The position numbers were made by a program, and so were the translations under genes. From Sphingomonas aurea (lineage in GTDB: Bacteria; Pseudomonadota; Alphaproteobacteria; Sphingomonadales; Sphingomonadaceae), in contig NZ_JAUUDS010000001.1 in NCBI RefSeq assembly GCF_030678875.1, positions 248,001 to 312,000 on the forward strand: 64,000 nucleotides of DNA, written 5' to 3'. This document shows, one piece after another, positions 28,059-35,818 of the stretch; the first letter of the stretch is position 1; the number at the start of each line of letters is the position of its first letter. The notes beneath the pieces were generated by a model. The model ran no database searches, had not been told where the DNA came from, and saw nothing but the letters and a program-made list of their open reading frames with translations.

Positions 28059-28523
28059 TCAGCCGATGCCGCGATCCTTGCGATAGGCCGCGATCAGGGG
28101 CGAATAATCGTCCGCGGCGGGAAAGCGGCCGAAGCTTCGCGCCGCGCCCGTCACGGCCCAGGGCAGCGCCTCATCGGTCTGCGTTTCCATCCAGGGCGCA
28201 AACCAGGCGGGATCGTCGAGCAGCGTCGCGCGAACGTTGACGAAGCCCATGGCGGCGCGGGGGCGGGTGAACACCCAGCTCTTGCACCAGTCGCAGTGAT
28301 GATGGTCCGCCTCATCACCGTGCAGGCCGCCGATCACCGTATCACCGGCGGTCAGCGCGAAGCCGTCGTCGGGCAGCATGAGCGTGGTCGAGAAGGCGCT
28401 GCCGGTCATGCGCTGGCAGCCGCGGCAGTGGCAGGCCGCCTCCATCCACGGCGCGGCCGTCATCTGGAAGCGAACCCGTCCGCAGCGGCAGCCGCCCTCG
28501 ATGGGCAGGGCAGGAATGGCCAT
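28059..28523 (-). CDS. GFA-family protein (glutathione-dependent formaldehyde-activating fold)
   Basis: This 154-residue zinc protein has the cysteine pattern of the family: [10 protein letters not shown] near the N-terminus, [11 protein letters not shown] at about 30-40, and [10 protein letters not shown] near 75-85. The family name comes from S-(hydroxymethyl)glutathione synthase, but most members have no proven activity. The start is the ATG at 28523. Confidence 0.85.
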   Translation of the reverse strand: MAIPALPIEGGCRCGRVRFQMTAAPWMEAACHCRGCQRMTGSAFSTTLMLPDDGFALTAGDTVIGGLHGDEADHHHCDWCKSWVFTRPRAAMGFVNVRATLLDDPAWFAPWMETQTDEALPWAVTGAARSFGRFPAADDYSPLIAAYRKDRGIG

Positions 28524-28564
28524 GGTCGCGTATCCTTCCGATTCGATCGCGTGATCCCAACCGA

Positions 28565-29020
28565 TCAGCGCCGCGCCAGTTTCACCAGGGTCGCATCCAG
28601 CGCGGAGAGGAAGCGCGAGCGGTCCGTCTTTGCAAAGGGCGGCGGGCCGCCGATCTGATCGCCGCCGGCGCGCAGGTCCGCCATGATCGCGCGCGTCGCG
28701 ATCGCGCCGCCGATCGAGGCGATGGTGAACGGCCTGCCAGTGGGAGCGAGGACGGTCGCGCCCGCTTTCAGGCAGCGATCGGCGAGGAGGATGTCGGCGG
28801 TGACGACCACGGCATCGCCGTCGGCATGCTCGGCGATCCAGTCGTCCGCCGCGTCGAAACCGTCGCTCACCACGACCCGGTCGACCAGCGGGTGCTGGGG
28901 GATGCGCAGGTGCTGGTTGCTGACGATGGTGACCGGCACGCCGACGCGCCACGCGACCCGGTAGACCTCGTCCTTCACCGGGCAGGCGTCGGCGTCGACC
29001 AGGATGCGGATGGTGGCGAT
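28565..29020 (-). CDS. YaiI/YqxD (DUF188) family protein, apparent ATC start codon
   Basis: The full family N-terminus [20 protein letters not shown] is encoded, followed by [32 protein letters not shown] and [15 protein letters not shown], all typical. The conserved LVDADACP carries the acidic residues expected of this PIN-like fold. However, the frame upstream of LVDADACP runs back to a TAA with no ATG, GTG or TTG. The first standard start is the GTG at 28978, which would delete the conserved motif. A GAGAGGA ribosome site sits 8 bp before the ATC at 29020 and 5 bp before another ATC at 29023, so an ATC start is proposed. Confidence 0.75.
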   Translation of the reverse strand: MATIRILVDADACPVKDEVYRVAWRVGVPVTIVSNQHLRIPQHPLVDRVVVSDGFDAADDWIAEHADGDAVVVTADILLADRCLKAGATVLAPTGRPFTIASIGGAIATRAIMADLRAGGDQIGGPPPFAKTDRSRFLSALDATLVKLARR

Positions 29021-29047
29021 GATCGGGTTCCTCTCGGCTGTCGAACA

Positions 29048-29078
29048 GAAAAGGGCCGGGATCGCTCCCGGCCCTTTC
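29048..29078 (-). terminator. Rho-independent terminator after rplA
   Basis: On the minus strand AAAGGGCCGGGA pairs with TCCCGGCCCTTT across the 4-base loop GCGA and ends in TTTT. It separates rplA from the YaiI-like gene. Confidence 0.85.
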
Positions 29079-29118
29079 CGTTATGGTCGTCGGATCGGGG
29101 CGATGCCCCGCTTCGGTA

Positions 29119-29811
29119 TCAGGCGCCGGCGACCTCGGTCGTGTCGACCCGGATGCCCGGGCCCATGGTCGAGGACACGGCGATCTTGCGGACATACTTG
29201 CCCTTCGCGCCCGACGGCTTGGCCTTCACCACGGCATCGACCAGCGCGTCGAAATTGGCGCGCAGGTCCTCGGCCGGGAAGCTCGCCTTGCCGATGCCCG
29301 AGTGGATGATGCCGGCCTTCTCGACGCGATACTCGACCTGGCCCGACTTGGCGTCCTTGACCGCCTGCGCGACGTTCATCGTCACGGTGCCGAGCTTCGG
29401 GTTCGGCATCAGGCCCTTGGGGCCCAGCACCTTGCCGAGACGGCCGACGACGCCCATCATGTCAGGCGTCGCGATGCAGCGGTCGAAGTCGATGGTGCCG
29501 CCCTGGATGGTCTCCATCAGGTCCTCGGCGCCGACGACGTCCGCACCCGCCTCGCGCGCCTCGTCCGCCTTCGCCCCGCGCGCGAACACGCCGACGCGGA
29601 CGGTCTTGCCGGTGCCCTTGGGCAGGTTGACGACGCCGCGGACCATCTGGTCGGCGTGGCGCGGATCGACGCCGAGGTTCAGGGCGACCTCGATCGTCTC
29701 GTCGAACTTGGAGGTGGCGTTGGTGCGGGCGAGGGCGATCGCCTCGTCGATGCCGTGCAGCTGCTCCGGATTGATCGAGAGCGCCTTCTGCTTCTTGCTC
29801 AGCTTGGCCAT
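29119..29811 (-). CDS. rplA: 50S ribosomal protein L1
   Basis: This 230-residue protein of the L1 stalk binds 23S rRNA and usually represses its own mRNA. Signatures are [69 protein letters not shown] and SGIGKASF. It follows rplK by 4 bp and ends at a strong terminator, so rplJ-rplL-rpoBC do not follow as they do in E. coli. Confidence 0.98.
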   Translation of the reverse strand: MAKLSKKQKALSINPEQLHGIDEAIALARTNATSKFDETIEVALNLGVDPRHADQMVRGVVNLPKGTGKTVRVGVFARGAKADEAREAGADVVGAEDLMETIQGGTIDFDRCIATPDMMGVVGRLGKVLGPKGLMPNPKLGTVTMNVAQAVKDAKSGQVEYRVEKAGIIHSGIGKASFPAEDLRANFDALVDAVVKAKPSGAKGKYVRKIAVSSTMGPGIRVDTTEVAGA

Positions 29812-29815
29812 CGTA

Positions 29816-30247
29816 TCAGCCCTCCACCACTTCGAGGCCCATCGCGCGGGCGGAGCCGGCAATGATCTTCGTCGCCGCCTCGATGTCGTTGGCGTTCAGG
29901 TCCTTCATCTTGACCTGCGCGATCTCCGACAGCTGTGACATCTTGATCTTGCCCGCGGACGCCTTGCCCGGCTCCTTCGAACCCGACTTCAGGTTGATCG
30001 CCTGCTTGATGAGGAAGGTCGCCGGCGGCGTCTTCGTCTCGAACGAGAAGGAGCGGTCCGCATAGACGGTGATCTTGGTGGGGATCGGCGTCCCCTTGGC
30101 CATGTCGGTCGTCGCGGCGTTGAACGCCTTGCAGAACTCCATGATGTTCACGCCGCGCTGACCCAGCGCCGGGCCGATCGGCGGAGCAGGCTTGGCGTCG
30201 CCCGCCGGAACCTGCAGGTTGATGTAACCTGTAATCTTCTTTGCCAT
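29816..30247 (-). CDS. rplK: 50S ribosomal protein L11
   Basis: This 143-residue protein of the GTPase-associated centre starts [20 protein letters not shown]. It contains [22 protein letters not shown] and the C-terminal RNA-binding domain [22 protein letters not shown]. It is the first gene of a two-gene rplK-rplA unit. nusG, its usual upstream neighbour, is about 3 kb away behind its own terminator. Confidence 0.98.
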   Translation of the reverse strand: MAKKITGYINLQVPAGDAKPAPPIGPALGQRGVNIMEFCKAFNAATTDMAKGTPIPTKITVYADRSFSFETKTPPATFLIKQAINLKSGSKEPGKASAGKIKMSQLSEIAQVKMKDLNANDIEAATKIIAGSARAMGLEVVEG

Positions 30248-30333
30248 GTCACTCTATTCCAAGTTTAGCGGTCCAGACGGATGCCAGGGCACCCTCCCGC
30301 GAGCTGTTCCATCGGTGGACGGAAGAGCGCGCC

Positions 30334-30360
30334 CTTAGCGAAGCGCGCGCCAACAGGCAA
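30334..30360 (-). promoter_or_regulatory. Candidate promoter of rplK-rplA
   Basis: The minus strand carries TTGCCT (30360-30355) and GCTAAG (30339-30334) about 15 bases apart. This resembles the alphaproteobacterial housekeeping pattern TTGnC...GCTA. It is about 87 bp before rplK. The need for a promoter here follows from the separation of rplKA from nusG. Confidence 0.4.
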
Positions 30361-30379
30361 GGGCGCCGGGCAGGGTCTG

Positions 30380-31119
30380 TCAGGCAGCTACCGCCGCGGG
30401 CCGCCCGCGCCACCGGCGCAGCGCCGCCCCGGTCAGGCCGAAGCCGGCGAGCATCAGCGCCCAGCTCTGCGGCTCCGGCACCGCGGACATGACCGCGACC
30501 CGGTAGCTGGTCAGGCGCGCGAAGGTGGCGTCGGTCACGTGCGTCGTATCGACCGTCAGCGGATCGGTCGCCGAACCAGCAAGGTTGGTGCCGGTCGCCG
30601 CATTGGATACGCGCACTATCATCGCGGTCGTCGAATCGGACCGGTCGAGGCCGGTATGGATCTCGCACAGCGCCGCATCGGTGCACCCGTTGATGCTCGC
30701 CGGATCGCTGTCGAAATCATAGGTCCTGCCGTCGATCACGACGCCGTCGACCAGATAGGGGATGACGAACGTGGAAAGGCGGCGTGCGGTCCCGCTCCGC
30801 CCGTCGTTGTTCGTGCATCCCGATCCCGTGAAGACCGTCGCGCAGCTGCCGTCGAGAAATTCGACGTCGGTATAGCTGCGATACTGGACGCCATCGACGT
30901 CATAGATCCGGTCGCCGACCCCCGACAGAAAGGGATCACTGCCGATGCCGCGGATCGCATCGCCAGCGTGGTGTCGAGATGCACCTCGTTCGACAGCCGC
31001 CCGATCAGTTGAAAGGGCAACGGGGGCGGCGCGGCGTTCGTCACCCGTGCATGGCTAATCGCGGTATCGGTCGCGGCATAGGGGAGTGATCCGATTTGGG
31101 TAGGCCGATTGCCGCTGTC
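30380..31119 (-). pseudogene. Decayed PEP-CTERM protein gene
   Basis: The C-terminus is a clear PEP-CTERM anchor: VPEPQSWALMLAGFG, a hydrophobic stretch, then LRRWRGR. Upstream the same frame gives a plausible secreted domain (YDVDGVQYRSYTDVEFLDGS) back to about 30960. The continuing sequence (PFQLIGRLSNEVHLDTTLA) then appears only in another frame. That frame opens after a TAG at 31122-31120, has no ATG and encodes no signal peptide. So the gene seems both frameshifted near 30960 and missing its start. The next gene begins 33 bp away in the opposite direction, which suggests truncation by rearrangement. Confidence 0.6.
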
Positions 31120-31154
31120 CTACACGGACGAAAAGGTAGAGATGGTCTGCCGAC

Positions 31155-32129
31155 ATGGCACGATCCCCCATATCCGGACGGGCATTGACCCGCGAGCAGG
31201 CGCTGGAGAACCGCGCTTTCCTGAAGGCGCTGGCGCGGACCGGCAATGTCCGGCTCGCCGCGCGTGAGGTGGGGGTGCGGTACGGCACCATCCAGCATCG
31301 GCGGAAACATCATCCCGCCTTCGCGCAACGCTGGGAGGCGGCGCTGGCCACGGCGCAGGCGCGGCTGAACCGGCGGCTCGACCCGGCGGCGCCGGCGGCG
31401 GCGCGGGTGCCGGTGGGGAAGTGCGACGTGCACCGCACGCAGGGCGGCGAGCCGGTGATCGTGCGCACCCCCGATGGCCGCGTGCAGGTGCGCCGCTCAC
31501 AGCCGGGCAAGCTGACGCGGGCGTGCGAGCAGGCGTTCCTGTCGGCGCTGTCGGCGACCGCCAACATCGCGCTGTCGGCCGCGGCGGCGGGCGGGGCGGA
31601 GGCGGCGTTTCATCGCCGCCGGCGCAACAACCCCGCCTTCGCGCGCGAGATGCGGATGGCGCTGGCGATGGGGTATGAGCGGGTCGATATGGCGCTGGTC
31701 GCGGGGTTTCGCATCGGCAGCCATGAGGACGACGCCTGGCGGCACAATGAACCGCCGACGATGCCGGCGATGACGCCGGCACAGGCGCTGCAACTGCTGT
31801 ACCTCCACCAGAAGGAAGCGCGCTTCTTCGACCAGCGTCCCGATCGGCGGCGGCGCCGGAACGAGAGGGAGGCGACGCACGCCGCGCGCATCCGGGCACG
31901 CTACATCGCCGACCTGGCGCGCGAGGCCGAGGACCAGATGCTGGCGACGGTGCTGCGCAACCTGAAGCGCGGCGCTGTACGGCATGAGCAGCCGCCGCTG
32001 CTGCCCGCGCTGGATCAGGTGACGGGATGGTCGAAGGCGGACCCGGCGAAGGTGCCGACGCGGGAGGGGCTGGCGCTGTTCGGCGGGTGGCGGCTGGAGG
32101 ACTGGGAGGCGCGGGAGGGGAAGGACTGA
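31155..32129 (+). CDS. Terminase-small-subunit-like protein with two HTH repeats
   Basis: This 324-residue basic protein contains two similar helix-turn-helix units. The first is at about 20-62 (FLKALARTGNVRLAAREVGV, then HHPAFAQRWEAAL). The second is at about 119-166 (FLSALSATANIALSAAAAGG, then NNPAFAREMRMAL). This layout resembles phage terminase small subunits, but no large terminase subunit or other phage gene is present. A charged Arg-rich region and a conserved-looking C-terminus (LFGGWRLEDWEA) follow. It lies in the segment that separates nusG from rplK. Function is not established. Confidence 0.7.
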   Translation: MARSPISGRALTREQALENRAFLKALARTGNVRLAAREVGVRYGTIQHRRKHHPAFAQRWEAALATAQARLNRRLDPAAPAAARVPVGKCDVHRTQGGEPVIVRTPDGRVQVRRSQPGKLTRACEQAFLSALSATANIALSAAAAGGAEAAFHRRRRNNPAFAREMRMALAMGYERVDMALVAGFRIGSHEDDAWRHNEPPTMPAMTPAQALQLLYLHQKEARFFDQRPDRRRRRNEREATHAARIRARYIADLAREAEDQMLATVLRNLKRGAVRHEQPPLLPALDQVTGWSKADPAKVPTREGLALFGGWRLEDWEAREGKD

Positions 32130-32223
32130 TGCAGTAGGGGGCTTGAAAAGATGATTTTGGGAAGGAAGATGTCGGGCGGTACTTAGATGATGGCGGCGAT
32201 GCGGCGGGACGCTATACAGGGTC

Positions 32224-33021
32224 ATGGCCAGTTGTCGCATAGCCCTCGCCAACCTTCCTGTTGCAGACACGCCGGAACAGTCCGTTGAGCTTGCCGTCGA
32301 AGCTATTGCCGAAGCGGGTCGTCAAGGCGTGCAGATCATCTGCTTTCCGGAGTGCTTCATTCCCGGCTATCGCTGGCAGGACAACAACTTACCACCGCCT
32401 TCTCTGACGTTTCTCGAGGACGCGTGGGACAGGGTAGGCGTCGCGGCGAAGTCGGCGGGTGTTTCCGTGATACTCGGTACCGAGCGGCCGACCGAGCATG
32501 GGCTGCAGATCACCGCAAGGATATATGATCCGGACGGATCGACCCAGGGCTGGCAGGACAAGGGGCAGCTCGATCCGTTGGAAGAGGTGCAGTACCCGGC
32601 GTTCGGAACCGAGCGGCGCGTGTTCACCGCAGGCGAAGTCACCTTCGGCGTCGTCATCTGCCACGAGGGATGGCGTTACCCGGAAACGGTGCGGTGGGCG
32701 GCGCGTCGCGGCGCACAGATCGTCTTTCACCCTTACGCATATATTGCCGAGCCCGGCTCCTACCGGCCGCAAACCTTCGTTCACCCCGACAACAGCTTCC
32801 ACGAGAAGGCGATCCTGTGTCGCGCGGCGGAAAACACCTGCTGGTTCGCATCGGTGAACTGCGCGAGCGAGGGTGCGCCGGCGACCTCCGCGATCGCTCG
32901 GCCGGACGGCACCCTGCTGTCCTACCAGCCCTATGGTCAGGCGGGGCTGCTGATCGCCGATCTCGATCTGGACCTGGCTACGCGCCAGCTTGCCGAGCGC
33001 TGTCGTACGTCGCCGATGTGA
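32224..33021 (+). CDS. Carbon-nitrogen hydrolase (nitrilase superfamily)
   Basis: This 265-residue amidase-type enzyme has the complete Glu-Lys-Cys triad. Glu is in FPECFIPGY (about residue 43), Lys in WQDKGQLDP (about 115) and Cys in VVICHEGWRYPE (about 146). It falls nearest to amidases of the N-carbamoylputrescine or omega-amidase kind, but the substrate is open. Codon choice is somewhat less GC-biased than in neighbouring genes (for example many GTT and GAA codons near the start), a hint of transfer. It sits in the nusG-rplK interruption. Confidence 0.88.
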   Translation: MASCRIALANLPVADTPEQSVELAVEAIAEAGRQGVQIICFPECFIPGYRWQDNNLPPPSLTFLEDAWDRVGVAAKSAGVSVILGTERPTEHGLQITARIYDPDGSTQGWQDKGQLDPLEEVQYPAFGTERRVFTAGEVTFGVVICHEGWRYPETVRWAARRGAQIVFHPYAYIAEPGSYRPQTFVHPDNSFHEKAILCRAAENTCWFASVNCASEGAPATSAIARPDGTLLSYQPYGQAGLLIADLDLDLATRQLAERCRTSPM

Positions 33022-33088
33022 CCATCGTCGGGCCGACATTTGCCACTACGTTCGAGCGGGTGTCGGAAAATAGACGCGGCGAGCATGG

Positions 33089-33116
33089 AAAAGGCGCGGG
33101 AGTTAATCCCGCGCCT
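33089..33116 (-). terminator. Rho-independent terminator after nusG
   Basis: The minus strand reads AGGCGCGGGATTAACTCCCGCGCCTT, a 10-11 bp stem with a short AT-rich loop, followed by TTTCC. It lies 100 bp after the nusG stop. Confidence 0.85.
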
Positions 33117-33215
33117 GACGTCAGTCGGGTTCGCTGAAGCGACCCGCTGGCCGGTCGAGCGCCGTCTCGCTTCGAGCTTCGCTCGGCGCGTGCGGTCAGC
33201 AACTAAGCCGCAGGC

Positions 33216-33752
33216 TTACTTGCTTCGCTCGACCTGCTCGAAATCCAGTTCGACCGGGGTGGCGCGACCGAAGATCGAGACTGACACCTTGACCTTCGAC
33301 TTGTCGAAATCGAGTTCCTCGACCGTGCCGTTGAAGCTGGCGAAGGGGCCGTCGAGCACCTTGACCGCGTCGCCGATCTCGTAATCGACCTTGACCTTGG
33401 TCTTGGGCGCGGCGGCGGCTTCTTCCTTGGAGTTCAGCATCCGCGCGGCTTCGGACTCGCTGATCGCCTGGGGCTTGCCCATGCTGCCGAGGAAGCCCGT
33501 GACCTTGGGCGTGTTCTTGACGAGGTGATAGACCTGGTCGTTCATGTCCAGCTTGGCGAGGACGTAGCCGGGCATGAACTTGCGCTCGACCGCGATCTTC
33601 TTGCCGCGACGCGCCTCGGTCACGGTCTCGGTCGGCACCTCGATCTGCTCGACCAGGCGGTCGAGGCCCATGCGGGTCGCCTCTGCCATGATCGAATCGC
33701 GGACCTTGCCCTCGAAACCCGAATAGGCGTGGATGATGTACCAGCGCGCCAT
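33216..33752 (-). CDS. nusG: Transcription termination/antitermination protein NusG
   Basis: This 178-residue protein binds RNA polymerase and links it to Rho or the ribosome. The NGN domain is [20 protein letters not shown] through [15 protein letters not shown] and [15 protein letters not shown]. The KOW domain is [20 protein letters not shown]. It follows secE by 12 bp. A terminator 100 bp downstream isolates it from rplK. Confidence 0.98.
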   Translation of the reverse strand: MARWYIIHAYSGFEGKVRDSIMAEATRMGLDRLVEQIEVPTETVTEARRGKKIAVERKFMPGYVLAKLDMNDQVYHLVKNTPKVTGFLGSMGKPQAISESEAARMLNSKEEAAAAPKTKVKVDYEIGDAVKVLDGPFASFNGTVEELDFDKSKVKVSVSIFGRATPVELDFEQVERSK

Positions 33753-33764
33753 GAAATCAGATCC

Positions 33765-33962
33765 TTACTGCGCGAGCTTGAGAAGGGCGTTGACGAGCGT
33801 GTTGAAGAACGAGTCCACGCCCAGGAAGAACAGCGCCAGGATCGTCGTCATGATGACGACCATCAGGCCGGTCATCCAGGTTTCCTTCCAGGTCGGCCAG
33901 GTGACCTTCCTGGTCTCTGCCTTGACCTGGTTGATGAACTCGATGGGGGTCGTCTTCGCCAC
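33765..33962 (-). CDS. secE: Preprotein translocase subunit SecE
   Basis: This 65-residue single-helix SecE is of the short form usual in alphaproteobacteria. TPIEFINQVKAETRKVTWPT precedes the membrane segment GLMVVIMTTILALFFLGVDS. A GTG at 33962 was chosen because MAKTTPIEF is the common start. Together with nusG it forms the standard secE-nusG pair. No tRNA-Trp gene was seen upstream. Confidence 0.95.
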   Translation of the reverse strand: MAKTTPIEFINQVKAETRKVTWPTWKETWMTGLMVVIMTTILALFFLGVDSFFNTLVNALLKLAQ

Positions 33963-34099
33963 TTGGTTCCGCCCGTAAATTGCACGACGTGGAGACATGG
34001 CGCCGCCCGCCGCTTGCCTTTCGGAAGCCGGCGTGGGGAACCATCCTCGCTGTCGGATGGGTGCTGCACTTAATCGCCGGCCCGGCCAAACGCAAGGCG

Positions 34100-34564
34100 T
34101 CAGGAAATGCCCAGGTCGCCGGGGCCAAAGGCGTGGGGAAGGAGGTCCGACAGGCGGTGGCGGGCGACCGCGTCGCCCTCTGCCGCCGCGCACAGCACGG
34201 GCAGGTCGCGGCCGCCCATCTGCGCGGCCTCGTTGATGACCTGGCGGCAGCGGCCGCAGGGGCTGACCGGGGTGGTACCGGTCGGGCGGCCGGATGCGTC
34301 CATCGCGCCGCCGATCACCGCGACGGCGACGATCTGACGCAGCCTTCCCTGCGCGCTGGCGGTGGCAATCGCGACCGTTTCCGCGCAGAGCGACAGGCCG
34401 TAGCTGGCATTCTCGACATTGGCGCCGGTCACGACGCTGCCGTCCGCCATCAGCAGCGCGGCGCCGACCGCGAAGCGCGAGTAGGGGGCGTGGGCGTGGA
34501 GTGCCGCGGCGCGCGCGGCGGCGATCAGGGTGCGGACGGTCTCATCCGGCAGGACATCGGTCAT
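34100..34564 (-). CDS. cdd: Cytidine deaminase
   Basis: This 154-residue zinc enzyme deaminates cytidine and deoxycytidine to uridine forms. The catalytic motif is GLSLCAETVAI (Cys ligand and catalytic Glu) with the second zinc pair in SPCGRCRQV. APYSRFAVGAALL and ANVENASYG bind substrate. The C-terminus LSDLLPHAFGP is typical. Its start overlaps the stop of the GH25-like gene by 4 bp, so the three genes UPF0262, GH25-like and cdd form an operon. Confidence 0.95.
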   Translation of the reverse strand: MTDVLPDETVRTLIAAARAAALHAHAPYSRFAVGAALLMADGSVVTGANVENASYGLSLCAETVAIATASAQGRLRQIVAVAVIGGAMDASGRPTGTTPVSPCGRCRQVINEAAQMGGRDLPVLCAAAEGDAVARHRLSDLLPHAFGPGDLGIS

Positions 34565-35235
34565 GGTCTCACCACGTTCCAGTTGACGGGCCCCTCGATG
34601 CCGTCGACCCGGCGCAGGTCGCTGGCGCGCCACATCGCCCAGGGGCGGGCAGGGTAGCCGGGGGCGAAGAAATTGCCGCTTGCCCAGACCGGGCGCTGGA
34701 TCGCGGCGGTCAGGGCGAAGACGTGCTCGACGGGCTTCGAGATGCGCAGCAGCACGGGCTTGCCGGTATGCGCCTCGACCAGCGCGATGAAGCGCCTGAG
34801 GTCGGCGGCAAGCGCGGCGGGTTCGGGCCGGGCAGCGCAGTCCTCGCGCAGGTCGATGTCGACCGCAGGGGGCAGCGCGTCGGCGATGCGCGGCACGGTG
34901 GTGTTGAACGTATTGGCCTGCGCCACGGCAGGCTGACAGAGCGAGTAGAGGTGGACGGCGCCGCGGCGCAGGCCGGCGGCGGGCAGGGCGTTCCAGTTCG
35001 CCTCGAACGAGGGCACGCGCCGGTCGGCCCCGGCGGTCGCCGCCAGATAGGCGAAGTCGGCGCCGGCGGCACGCACCGTGCCCCACTCGATCTCGCCGGG
35101 ATTCTCGCCCAGATCGATGCCCTGGAGCGGATAGGTCGCGTGGTCGGGCGCCCAGCCGGTGGCATAGTGCCAGCCGCCGATGCCGATCGCGCCGGCCGCG
35201 ACCAGGATCGCGGCGGCCTTGGCCAGGAAATTCAT
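34561..35235 (-). CDS. GH25-like (lysozyme fold) membrane-anchored protein
   Basis: This 224-residue protein has an N-terminal membrane segment (about 5-22). A TIM-barrel-like domain of glycoside hydrolase family 25, the N,O-diacetylmuramidases, follows. LQGIDLGENPGEIEWGTVRA (38-57) is the family entry motif with Asp41. The second catalytic motif, usually Asp-x-Glu, reads VDIDLRE (Asp126-x-Asp128), so the general acid Glu may be replaced. It lies 4 bp after a UPF0262 gene and overlaps cdd. It may be an atypical or inactive muramidase. Confidence 0.78.
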   Translation of the reverse strand: MNFLAKAAAILVAAGAIGIGGWHYATGWAPDHATYPLQGIDLGENPGEIEWGTVRAAGADFAYLAATAGADRRVPSFEANWNALPAAGLRRGAVHLYSLCQPAVAQANTFNTTVPRIADALPPAVDIDLREDCAARPEPAALAADLRRFIALVEAHTGKPVLLRISKPVEHVFALTAAIQRPVWASGNFFAPGYPARPWAMWRASDLRRVDGIEGPVNWNVVRP

Positions 35236-35239
35236 GTGG

Positions 35240-35722
35240 TCAGCCCCGAAGATGCAGGACGCACAGCAGCGTGAAGAGCCGCCGCGCGGTATCGAAATCG
35301 ACGTCGATTTTGCCGGCGAGGCGCTCCTTCAGCAGCTCGGCCGCCTCGTTGTGGATGCCGCGCCTGGCCATGTCGACCGTCTCGATCTGCTGCGGCGTCG
35401 CCTGGCGGATCGCCTGGTAATAGCTGTCGCAGATCGCGAAATAATCCTTGATCGGCCGCCGGAAGCGGCCGAGCGCCAGCACCAGCGTCTCCAGATGCGA
35501 GCCGTCCTCGCGGTGGATGTGGATGCCCAGGCGCCCCTCCTCCGTCTCCAGCTTGATCCGGTAGGGGCCGGCATAGCCGTCGGGATAGGCGCGCTGGGGC
35601 GCGAAGCGATTGTCCTCGATCAGGTCGAAGATCGCGATCCGCCGCTCCTGCTCGACATCGGCCGAGCGCCAGCCGATGCTGCGCTCGTCGAGCTCGACAT
35701 GGATGATCCGCGGGTCGGCCAT
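35240..35722 (-). CDS. UPF0262 family protein
   Basis: These 160 residues match the alphaproteobacterial UPF0262 family throughout. Landmarks are [72 protein letters not shown] and [15 protein letters not shown]. Function is unknown. It is the first gene of a three-gene operon and is divergent from dnaB across 96 bp. Confidence 0.93.
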   Translation of the reverse strand: MADPRIIHVELDERSIGWRSADVEQERRIAIFDLIEDNRFAPQRAYPDGYAGPYRIKLETEEGRLGIHIHREDGSHLETLVLALGRFRRPIKDYFAICDSYYQAIRQATPQQIETVDMARRGIHNEAAELLKERLAGKIDVDFDTARRLFTLLCVLHLRG

Positions 35723-35818
35723 GGCCCCGATTAGCGGCGCGGACGAAGCCTGTCACTTATCCCCAGCAATTCGCCGCGCGCCGCTTGAGAACGCCTCGGC
35801 AGCGCGTAGAAGCGGCCG

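Noticed and set aside
30736..31044. Independent small gene upstream of the PEP-CTERM remnant
   Set aside because: Its N-terminal part reads better as the frameshifted start of the PEP-CTERM protein, and the rest is low-complexity out-of-frame sequence.
33963..34099. tRNA-Trp gene upstream of secE
   Set aside because: No cloverleaf could be built on either strand.
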